Shown: piece by piece, positions 58,401-64,000 of the stretch
How the letters are laid out: the number at the start of each line of letters is the position of its first letter
Position numbering within the stretch: position 1 is the first letter of the stretch
From: Chthonomonadaceae bacterium
GTDB lineage: Bacteria > Armatimonadota > Fimbriimonadia > Fimbriimonadales > Fimbriimonadaceae
Reading direction: 5' to 3'
Assembly (NCBI GenBank): GCA_015709495.1
Contig: CP054189.1
Span: 682,001 to 746,000 of the forward strand
DNA: 64,000 nt
The notes under the pieces: generated by a model
What the model was told of the DNA's origin: nothing
Databases searched by the model: none
The model's input: only the letters and a program-made list of their open reading frames with translations
Program-made: the position numbers and the translations under genes

Positions 58401-58437
58401 CCCCTCGAACGCCCTGTCGGAGCGTGGAGCTAGCTGA
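55432..58437 (+). CDS. actB: Alternative complex III subunit B (molybdopterin-like plus iron-sulfur)
   Basis: The large 1001-residue periplasmic subunit. The N-terminal D-R-R-N-F-M-K-F-M-G is a Tat-type motif. The first 700 residues form a molybdopterin-oxidoreductase-like domain, which in this family carries no cofactor. The C-terminal ferredoxin-like domain has C-I-G-C-N-A-C-T-I-A-C, C-M-H-C-E-N-A-P-C-E-P-V-C-P, C-V-G-T-R-Y-C-S-N-N-C-P and C-T-F-C with C-Q-Q-A-C-P, enough for the expected four iron-sulfur clusters. The ATG at 55432 is chosen; the longer frame from 55153 overlaps actA. Confidence 0.94.
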   Translation: MENGESKRMWLQKARKLLKSGQVDGFWRSFEQVANSPEYEKWLEDEFPERSSLFELDRRNFMKFMGAATLMASLAGCRRLPKEQIVPFVKQPEDSVPGVRKRYATSFVSQGAAMGLVVESREGRPIKVEGNPEHSGSLGSSDVFCQASLYDLYDPDRLKAVQRGRSTASWDQFWKEARAQLQVAKEKNGQGVVLLTESVVSPSYHAQIQKFLQAFPEAKWVAYDPLAPMNVLYGNDLLFDRKLNAVYDFRGADVILSVDSDFLYLGPGAVRYAREFSSRRAPQGTDASKMNRMFAVQCAPSVTSAAADEVLALKPTLVEPFLRALAVRLGIPAAPGDTPPKSGEWIEKLAAQLQATRGRCVVVPGLHHRPMVHALAQAINVHLGNVGTTVRYTQPLDFAEDASADGVSGLQRAARQNPIDAVFILGGNPAYTLPGGSSLGRLLEAAPLTAHLTSHANETSELCRWELPLSHYLESWGDGLGYDGSTVLQQPLIAPLYHSFSEIEFIEGLLGSHRTAREVVKEVHGFAGVQGEDRFQSLLERGVLPGSVFGSEQVEPNFEALELPPALPSGFELIVLPDPTVLDGRFANNPWLQELPKPMSSLTWDNAVYVGPAMAERIGAGTEDKVSISVQNRKEEAALFVMPGIPDETVVVHMGYGRKAGGMWVTSDGPRGFNAFPLMNPASPGVGTRVAVVKLEGKMPLASVQVHHSMEGKDIIRSGTVAEFQAKPSLAPEYVHEGHFDSLYPEGEFKYDGHKWAMSIDLSLCIGCNACTIACQAENNIPSVGKTQVQRGREMHWIRVDRYYKGSPDAPEQTLFQPLPCMHCENAPCEPVCPVAATTHSKEGLNQMVYNRCVGTRYCSNNCPYKVRRFNYLNFADKTTDKLGRDAPTLRLLNNPDVTVRGRGVMEKCTFCVQRINSARIESKRTGAPLKDGDIVTACQQACPTQAIVFGDLSDPASRVTKLRGDPRSYGLLADLNTRPRTTYLAKVTNPSNALSERGAS

Positions 58438-59870
58438 TGGCCCTCAAGACGCCGCCTGAATCGGACTTCGAACAGCAGACGACGCAATTGATCGTCGGCG
58501 AGCAGACCTACCAGTCGATCGAAGACTCGATCGGGAACGTGGTGCTGGATCAGACCCGGCACGGGAAGGAGTGGCTGATCGTCGCCGGGATCGCGTTCTT
58601 GATGGTCAACATGCTGATGCTGACCGTCGCCTGGCTCCTCTACATGGGCATCGGGATTTGGGGCAACAACCAACCCGTTTCATGGGCGTTTCCGATCATC
58701 AACTTCGTGTGGTGGATCGGCATCGGCCATGCCGGAACGCTCATCTCCGCGATCCTGCTCCTCATGCGGCAGCAATGGAGGAACTCGATCAACCGGTTCG
58801 CCGAGGCGATGACGCTGTTCGCGGTCATGTGCGCGGGGATGTTCCCGTTGCTGCATACGGGACGCCCTTGGGTCGCGGCGTATTGGCTCTTCCCTTACCC
58901 GAACTGGCTGGCTCTCTGGCCGCAGTTCCGCAGCCCGCTCATTTGGGACGTGTTTGCGGTCTCGACCTACTTTACGGTCTCGTTGCTCTTCTGGTTCGTG
59001 GGTCTGATTCCCGACTTCGCGACGCTTCGGGACAAGGCGATGAAACCGATTGCGCAAAAGACCTTCGGGATGGTCGCGCTGGGATGGCGAGGCTCGTCGC
59101 GGCACTGGCAGAGATATGAGACCGCGTACCTGATCTTGGCGGGGCTCTCGACACCGCTCGTGCTTTCCGTTCACTCCATCGTGTCCCTCGACTTTGCGAT
59201 TTCGATCGTCCCCGGATGGAACGTCACGCTGTTCCCGCCGTACTTCGTCGCGGGCGCGGTGTTCGCCGGATTCGCGATGGTCATGATCCTGGCGATCCCC
59301 ATCCGGAAGCAGTATAAACTCGACCATATCGTCACGCTGAAGCACTTCGACTGGATGGCGAAGATCATGCTGGCGACCGGCATGATCGTGTGCTACGGCT
59401 ACCTGTGCGAGGTGTTTTACGCCTATTACAGCGGCAGCCCCGCCGAACTGCAACTGATGAATACCCGCTTGCGAGGCCCATACGCACCGCTCTACTTCGC
59501 CCTTTGGGCCTGCAACTTCGTTGCGATCCAACCGCTTTGGCACCCCAGAGTCCGCAAGAATCTCGGTGCGCTGATGGTGATCTCGATCATCGTCAGCATT
59601 GGAATGTGGCTCGAACGGTTCGTCATCATCCCGATGAGCCTGCACCGCGACTACTTGCCTTCGTCCTGGGGCCACTATACGCCGACGGTGTTCGACTTCA
59701 CGATGTTCTTCGGGACGGTCGGGTTCTTCTTCTTCATGATGTGGCTGTTCGTTCGGTTCTTGCCCGCGATCAACATTTTTGAGATGAAGGACCTCCTGCA
59801 CAGGCAGAAGCACGAGGCTCACGCCCGAAAGGAAGGCGCGGTCGCGGCTTCGGGAGGGCACCATGAGTAG
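58437..59870 (+). CDS. actC: Alternative complex III NrfD-like membrane subunit C
   Basis: A 477-residue polytopic membrane protein with about ten hydrophobic segments, of the NrfD/PsrC family that binds the quinol. Recognisable parts are F-V-W-W-I-G-I-G-H-A-G-T-L-I-S-A-I-L-L-L and the V-L-S-V-H-S-I-V-S-L-D-F-A-I helix. Its ATG shares one base with the actB stop, so translation is coupled. ActF is its paralogue. Confidence 0.94.
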   Translation: MALKTPPESDFEQQTTQLIVGEQTYQSIEDSIGNVVLDQTRHGKEWLIVAGIAFLMVNMLMLTVAWLLYMGIGIWGNNQPVSWAFPIINFVWWIGIGHAGTLISAILLLMRQQWRNSINRFAEAMTLFAVMCAGMFPLLHTGRPWVAAYWLFPYPNWLALWPQFRSPLIWDVFAVSTYFTVSLLFWFVGLIPDFATLRDKAMKPIAQKTFGMVALGWRGSSRHWQRYETAYLILAGLSTPLVLSVHSIVSLDFAISIVPGWNVTLFPPYFVAGAVFAGFAMVMILAIPIRKQYKLDHIVTLKHFDWMAKIMLATGMIVCYGYLCEVFYAYYSGSPAELQLMNTRLRGPYAPLYFALWACNFVAIQPLWHPRVRKNLGALMVISIIVSIGMWLERFVIIPMSLHRDYLPSSWGHYTPTVFDFTMFFGTVGFFFFMMWLFVRFLPAINIFEMKDLLHRQKHEAHARKEGAVAASGGHHE

Positions 59871-59897
59871 CCCAAAGACTCGAAGGAGGGCAAGACG

Positions 59898-60452
59898 ATG
59901 AGCCATCACGCCGAAGCCACAACTCCCAAGGCCTACGGACTCCTTGCCGAGTTCGAAACTCCCGAGCAGATCCTCGAAGCGGCCAAGAAAACGCGGGGCG
60001 AAGGCTACCGCGACTTCGAAGCCTACTCGCCGTTTCCCGTCCACGGGCTGGCCGACGCGGTTGACCGCGAGGATCACAGCGTGAAGTGGATCATCTTTCT
60101 CGCGGGCGTTGTAGGGGCGCTTTCGGGTTACGGCCTACAGTATTGGGTGTCGGTGATCGCCTACCCGCACAACGTCGGCGGCAAGCCCCTGCACTCTTGG
60201 CCCGCGTTCATCCCGGTAACCTTCGAGTGCATGGTGCTTTTCGCTTCGTTTGGCGCCGTGATCGGCATGCTGGGCCTCAACGGATTGCCGAGGCCTCATC
60301 ATCCGATCTTCAACGGCAAGCACTTCGATCGCGCGAGCCGGGATCGGTTCTTCCTCTGCATCGAGTCGACTGACTCAAAGTACGACCCCAAGGCGACCCG
60401 CGCTTTTCTGGAGGGCCTGGGCGCGGCGGAGGTTTCTGAGGTGAGCGAATGA
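59898..60452 (+). CDS. actD: Alternative complex III subunit D (DUF3341)
   Basis: A 184-residue protein with two membrane helices (about residues 64-90 and 105-130), the DUF3341 layout. Its N-terminus Y-G-L-L-A-E-F-E-T-P-E-Q-I-L-E-A-A and Y-S-P-F-P-V-H-G-L match the family. It has no cofactor motif and acts as a structural membrane subunit. The AAGGAGGGCAAG sequence before the ATG is a good ribosome-binding site. Confidence 0.92.
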   Translation: MSHHAEATTPKAYGLLAEFETPEQILEAAKKTRGEGYRDFEAYSPFPVHGLADAVDREDHSVKWIIFLAGVVGALSGYGLQYWVSVIAYPHNVGGKPLHSWPAFIPVTFECMVLFASFGAVIGMLGLNGLPRPHHPIFNGKHFDRASRDRFFLCIESTDSKYDPKATRAFLEGLGAAEVSEVSE

Positions 60453-61099
60453 ACCCAAGAAGGCTTGGTCTCGGCTGTCTCGTCCTGACCGCCGCCGCAT
60501 GGCTCGCTTCGGGTTGCCATACCGATATGTGGCGCCAGCCCAAGGCTTTGCCCCAGCAAGGAAGCGCGTTCTTTGCGGACGGTAGGAGCGACCGGCCACC
60601 CGTCGAGGGCACGGTCGCCGTCGGGGAGTATAAGCCCCGGGACCTCCGCAACACGGGGTATGAGGGCGGGAAGCTCGCAACAAGGCTGCCCGAGACCCTC
60701 AAGATCGAAGGCGAGGAGCTATCGACGAGCGACACGCGAAGCATGGCGCGGATTCTGCGACGCGGCCGAGACCGGTTTGAGGTTTTCTGCACTCCATGCC
60801 ACGGCCAACTAGGAGACGGCAAGGGCATGATCGCGCAACGTGGGCTCGAACTCCGGAGAAGCCCCGGCAATTACCACACGGATCGGCTTCGCGAAATGCC
60901 GATTGGACATTTCTTCGACGTGATCACAAACGGATACGGCGTCATGTACCCTTACGGCTACCGAATCGAAACCGACGACCGCTGGGCGATCGCCGCGTAC
61001 ATCCGCGCCCTTCAACTCAGCCAGCACGCCCAAGCATCGCAACTCGGCGATAGGGATCGGCGCGCGCTCGACAGGGCCGATTCAGGAGGGGGAAGTTGA
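60449..61099 (+). CDS. actE: Alternative complex III monoheme cytochrome c subunit E
   Basis: A 216-residue predicted lipoprotein: the signal ends W-L-A-S-G-C. One heme site, C-T-P-C-H-G, is followed by G-D-G-K-G-M and later M-Y-P-Y-G-Y (distal Met region) and I-A-A-Y-I-R-A-L-Q, the standard class I cytochrome ending. It would pass electrons from ActA toward the oxidase. Its ATG overlaps the stop of actD, and it overlaps actF by four bases. Confidence 0.93.
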   Translation: MNPRRLGLGCLVLTAAAWLASGCHTDMWRQPKALPQQGSAFFADGRSDRPPVEGTVAVGEYKPRDLRNTGYEGGKLATRLPETLKIEGEELSTSDTRSMARILRRGRDRFEVFCTPCHGQLGDGKGMIAQRGLELRRSPGNYHTDRLREMPIGHFFDVITNGYGVMYPYGYRIETDDRWAIAAYIRALQLSQHAQASQLGDRDRRALDRADSGGGS

Positions 61100-62280
61100 A
61101 CCTCTCGAACAACACGGCCCGCGCGTTGGGATTCGATAAGCTCGCGCCGGTTGCGCTTCTTGGCGTGGTCGGGCTAGGGGTGCTTTGCGGAGTCGCCTTC
61201 GCTTCCGATAAGACGATCTTCCTTCAGTCGTACTTGATGGGCTGGCTCTTCTGGATGCTGCTCGCCATCGGATGCCTTGGGTTCACGCTGCTTCACCACA
61301 CCATTCGCGCCGCGTGGAGCCTCAGCATTCTGCGGCTGCTCGAAGCTGGGTCCAGCCCCATGATGTTCGCAGCACTCGCAATCGCGTTCGTCCCCATCGC
61401 GGCCAACACCCACACGCTCTACGAATGGACTCACACGGCCTTCATGCAAAGCCACCCTGCGCTCCAATACAAGCTGTGGTTCCTCAACGAGACGGGCTGG
61501 TTTGTGCGAAGCGCCGTTTACTTCCTGATCTTCTTCGGAATGTCGGCGATCTTGCGGAAGTCGTCCCATGAGCAGGATAGGACCGGCGAGACCCGATTGG
61601 CTGAAGGGCGGACGACGCTGAGCGCTCCGGGCCTGGTCGTATTCGTTCTGACCGTGACGCTCGCTACGACGGATTGGGTGATGTCGCTCGACCCGCATTG
61701 GTTCTCGCACATCTTCGGTGCCTGGCTGATGGTCGGTGGCGCCTTGACGGCGATCGCGGTGATGAACTGGATCGTATGCCGCAACGCGCTCCGCGCGCCC
61801 TTTGCCGAGATCGTCAACAAGGGGCTCACCAAGGACCTCGGCAACATGATGTTCGTGTTCACGCTGCTTTGGGCCTACACCTCGCTGTCGCAGTTCCTCA
61901 TCATCTGGTCTGGGAACCTGCCCGAGTTCATCACGTACTACGTCAGCCGCACGAAGATGGGCTGGGACACGATGGGCCTGGTCCTCATCGCGGGCCAGTT
62001 CTTGGCGCCGTTCCTCTTGCTGATGGCCCCTCGAACGAAGGCAGTGCCACGATTGCTGATGCTGATGGCGAGCTGGATTCTCTTGATGAGAGTTGTCGAC
62101 GTGTTCTGGATCGTCGCGCCGTTCTTCCGCAAGAACGGGGTGGAAGTGGTCTGGACCGACTTTGCAGCGTTCGGCTTCATGGGATGCCTCTGGCTGTTCG
62201 TGTTCGCTCGCAGCGCCCTCCAAGGCTCCCTGATCCCCACGCACGACCCCCGCGTGAAGGAGGCTTATCACCATGCATGA
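61096..62280 (+). CDS. actF: Alternative complex III membrane subunit F
   Basis: A 394-residue NrfD-like paralogue of ActC with about ten hydrophobic segments (for example the segments around L-F-W-M-L-L-A-I-G-C and V-S-L-D-P-H-W-F). The start is TTG 61096, overlapping the actE stop, with GGAGGGGGA just upstream as a strong ribosome-binding site that supports it. The family segment W-V-M-S-L-D-P-H-W-F-S is present. It overlaps the next gene by eight bases. Confidence 0.92.
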   Translation: MNLSNNTARALGFDKLAPVALLGVVGLGVLCGVAFASDKTIFLQSYLMGWLFWMLLAIGCLGFTLLHHTIRAAWSLSILRLLEAGSSPMMFAALAIAFVPIAANTHTLYEWTHTAFMQSHPALQYKLWFLNETGWFVRSAVYFLIFFGMSAILRKSSHEQDRTGETRLAEGRTTLSAPGLVVFVLTVTLATTDWVMSLDPHWFSHIFGAWLMVGGALTAIAVMNWIVCRNALRAPFAEIVNKGLTKDLGNMMFVFTLLWAYTSLSQFLIIWSGNLPEFITYYVSRTKMGWDTMGLVLIAGQFLAPFLLLMAPRTKAVPRLLMLMASWILLMRVVDVFWIVAPFFRKNGVEVVWTDFAAFGFMGCLWLFVFARSALQGSLIPTHDPRVKEAYHHA

Positions 62281-62776
62281 GATGGACAACGAAGCCATCA
62301 ATGCGGGCACGCAGGCTGAGGACGGCTACGAAAAGCGCGACATCGAAATCGTGCCGCTGATCAAATGGACCGCGGGCTTCTTTCTTGGGACCACGCTCAC
62401 GATCCTCGCGGTCGTTTACATCTTCAAGGGCGTCGAAGTGTTCTCAGGTAGCGTGGTGGAAAGCCGATCTGTGGAGGTGGAACTCCCTCCCTACCCGAAC
62501 CCGATTCTGCAGTCCAACATCACGGCCAAGAAAGACATCATGCAGATGCTTCGCGAGCAGGACCATGCGCTGAACTCTTACGGTTGGGTGGACCCAGAGC
62601 GCGGCGTCGCCCATATCCCGATCCAACGCGCGATGCAGATTCTCGCCACCCAAGGTATGCCCGAAATCGGGCGGCCCATGACGCGCGAGGAGGCCCGCTC
62701 GGAAGAACAACCCGCCGGCGACCAGCCCCGGCCCGCGCGGCCCGCGGCCGGAGCAAGCTCAGGAACGACTCTATGA
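62273..62776 (+). CDS. Small membrane protein associated with the ACIII cluster
   Basis: A 167-residue protein with one membrane helix (about residues 35-55) and a C-terminal tail rich in Pro and Ala. The segment P-N-P-I-L-Q-S-N, L-N-S-Y-G-W-V-D and H-I-P-I-Q-R-A-M-Q-I-L resembles a pattern I recall in small proteins near alternative complex III and oxidase genes in other phyla; its role is not established. It overlaps actF at the start and the SCO gene at the stop, so it is clearly part of the operon. Confidence 0.72.
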   Translation: MHEMDNEAINAGTQAEDGYEKRDIEIVPLIKWTAGFFLGTTLTILAVVYIFKGVEVFSGSVVESRSVEVELPPYPNPILQSNITAKKDIMQMLREQDHALNSYGWVDPERGVAHIPIQRAMQILATQGMPEIGRPMTREEARSEEQPAGDQPRPARPAAGASSGTTL

Positions 62777-63636
62777 CGACACGAATCTCGCACTTCGGCT
62801 GGACGCACCTCGCAGGGATCGCCCTTGTTTGCGCGCTCCCAGGGGTGCTGCTGGCCCAACGCGGCAAGACCCCGATTACGGACAAGATCGGGCTCGACCA
62901 GAACCTCGGCGCGCAGGTGCCCCTCTCGGCTGAGTTCCTCGACGAGTCCGGCAAAAAGGTAGCGCTCGGCGACTACTTCAAAGAGAAACCGGTCGTTCTC
63001 GTGCCCCTTTTCTATGGCTGCAAGGGCTCCTGCCTCCTGATCCGCGACGGCGTCATCAAGATGCTGAACGCGCAGAAGAAGATCAAGCCGCGCGAGGACT
63101 TCGAGGTCGTGATTCTCAGCGTTCACCCGAAGGAGACGCCCCAAATGGCCGCCGATGCGAAGGCTTTTTGGATGGAGGTCTACAAGGAGGACGGTTTTGA
63201 GGATGGATTCCACTTCCTTTCGGGGCGTTGGGACGCAATCCAGTCGGTAACCAAGCCGGTCGGATTCCGATACGTCTACGACTTCGAAACCGACGAGCTC
63301 GCGCACCCTGCCGGAATCGTCGTTCTGACGCCGCAAGGACGCACCAGCCAGTACATTTTTGGCGTGACGTATCCGGCCAAAATCTTCATGGATTCCGTTT
63401 CGGCGGCCCAAAGCAACCAGATCGGGGAGCGAAGCGAAGAGCTTCTTTTCGGCTGCTGGAAGTACGACCCTAAGTCGGGCAAATACCGCATCGTCGTCGA
63501 GAACGTGCTCAAAGCGCTAGGCGCCGCGACGGTGTTGATCCTCGGAATCTCGATCGGGTTCCTTTCCTACAAGTACCGGACCGCCCCCGCCCAGAAGGCC
63601 GAAAACGCCGACGAAGGAGGAGAAACAGCCGAGTAG
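62773..63636 (+). CDS. SCO1/SenC-type copper chaperone with C-terminal anchor
   Basis: A 287-residue thioredoxin-fold protein delivering copper to the CuA site of cytochrome oxidase. A signal peptide (about residues 1-28) ends L-L-A-Q. The copper motif is C83-K-G-S-C87, and the His ligand is H178 in L-A-H-P-A-G. A second hydrophobic helix near residues 250-270 anchors it at the C-terminus, which is less common. The ATG at 62773 overlaps the preceding stop, and it stands directly before coxB, its client. Confidence 0.9.
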   Translation: MTTRISHFGWTHLAGIALVCALPGVLLAQRGKTPITDKIGLDQNLGAQVPLSAEFLDESGKKVALGDYFKEKPVVLVPLFYGCKGSCLLIRDGVIKMLNAQKKIKPREDFEVVILSVHPKETPQMAADAKAFWMEVYKEDGFEDGFHFLSGRWDAIQSVTKPVGFRYVYDFETDELAHPAGIVVLTPQGRTSQYIFGVTYPAKIFMDSVSAAQSNQIGERSEELLFGCWKYDPKSGKYRIVVENVLKALGAATVLILGISIGFLSYKYRTAPAQKAENADEGGETAE

Positions 63637-63652
63637 CCCTCGGGTCGCTGCC

Positions 63653-64000
63653 ATGTTTAACCTTCCCATCGCCCCGGAACAAGCGTCCGAATTCGCCAAG
63701 CAGTATGACCTGCTGTTTTGGGCGACCACGGCGCTCACGGTGTTTTTCACCACGGTCGTCCTCATCATGGTCCTGGGGTTTGCGATCCGCTACCGCAAGG
63801 GCGCCAAGGTCAACCGTAAGAACGCGCCGACGTCGCACATGCTGCTCGAAGCCACCTGGACGGTGATTCCGCTCGTGCTGGGCGTGATGATGTTCTTCTG
63901 GGCCGCAAAGCTGTTCGTCGACGCGCGCGTTCCGCCGAAGGACGCGATGGACATCTACGTGATCGGAAAGCAATGGATGTGGCACATCCAGCATCCGAAC
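63653..64000 (+). CDS. coxB: Cytochrome c oxidase subunit II, N-terminal part (cut by window edge)
   Basis: The first 116 residues of CoxB are visible. Two membrane helices (about residues 22-45 and 68-90) surround the family's loop, and the chain continues I-G-K-Q-W-M-W-H-I-Q-H-P, the start of the CuA domain. The aromatic W-M-W is the electron-entry motif. The CuA ligands lie beyond the window. The gene follows the SCO gene by 16 bases and continues the respiratory operon. Confidence 0.93.
   Translation, partial: MFNLPIAPEQASEFAKQYDLLFWATTALTVFFTTVVLIMVLGFAIRYRKGAKVNRKNAPTSHMLLEATWTVIPLVLGVMMFFWAAKLFVDARVPPKDAMDIYVIGKQWMWHIQHPN

Overview
The window is 64 kb of GC-rich, densely packed chromosome from a flagellated, aerobically respiring diderm bacterium. 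The outer membrane is indicated by lipid A genes (lpxK and a HtrB/LpxL-type acyltransferase), two heptosyltransferase-like genes, and both flagellar outer rings (flgH, flgI). A PEP-CTERM protein, an alternative complex III operon, several predicted lipoproteins and the general gene style would fit Armatimonadota (Fimbriimonadia-like). That placement is inference from gene content; there is no rRNA gene here to confirm it. No CRISPR array, tRNA, rRNA, prophage or insertion sequence was seen, and no gap between genes exceeds about 210 bases.

Layout. 1-1.25 kb: the end of a PD-(D/E)XK nuclease-like gene overlapping a beta-class (SPPY) DNA methyltransferase, read as the edge of a restriction-modification system. 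1.3-11 kb: housekeeping and metabolic genes, including a GNAT acetyltransferase, a CHMI-like tautomerase, a deiodinase-like thioredoxin-fold protein with an in-frame UGA, RNase HIII, tgt, a heme lipoprotein, a GH57 branching enzyme, a lipoprotein, a Gfo/Idh/MocA oxidoreductase, a HIT protein and mtaB. 11.1-15.6 kb: five overlapping envelope genes (lpxK, acyltransferase, two GT9 glycosyltransferases, PIG-L deacetylase). 15.6-25 kb: serC, DUF554, an S9 peptidase, gyrB, a secreted unknown and priA. 25.1-34.1 kb: a flagellar run flgF-G-A-H-I-J-N-K-L-fliW-csrA followed by a lone receiver protein. 34.1-40.2 kb: a fused transporter/spermidine synthase-like protein, a GH78 rhamnosidase and a PEP-CTERM protein. 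40.4-52.5 kb: an isolated sdhB with a TPR-like partner, a flippase, a TIM-barrel isomerase, a zinc-ribbon/TPR protein with dut, an aldo/keto reductase, the pxpBAC 5-oxoprolinase genes, a PAS-GGDEF cyclase and a lysine 6-dehydrogenase-like gene. 52.7-64 kb: a CtaA-CtaB fusion for heme A synthesis, then actABCDEF (alternative complex III), an associated small membrane protein, a SCO copper chaperone and the start of coxB. This last block makes a complete quinol-to-oxygen electron transfer module with its cofactor assembly.

The most notable observation is the deiodinase-like gene at 2309-2917 (minus strand). It reads through one in-frame TGA exactly where the family has its redox-active Cys or Sec (FGSYT-U-PPFR), and a 7-bp hairpin with an AGGC loop lies 16 nt downstream, as expected of a bacterial SECIS. 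Other points of interest are a queuine tRNA-ribosyltransferase that has lost all three zinc-ligand cysteines, a FlgG-like domain fused to FlgA, a candidate transcription attenuator just before the lysine dehydrogenase-like gene, a FlgH without a lipobox, and a two-tier hairpin in the leader of the act operon.
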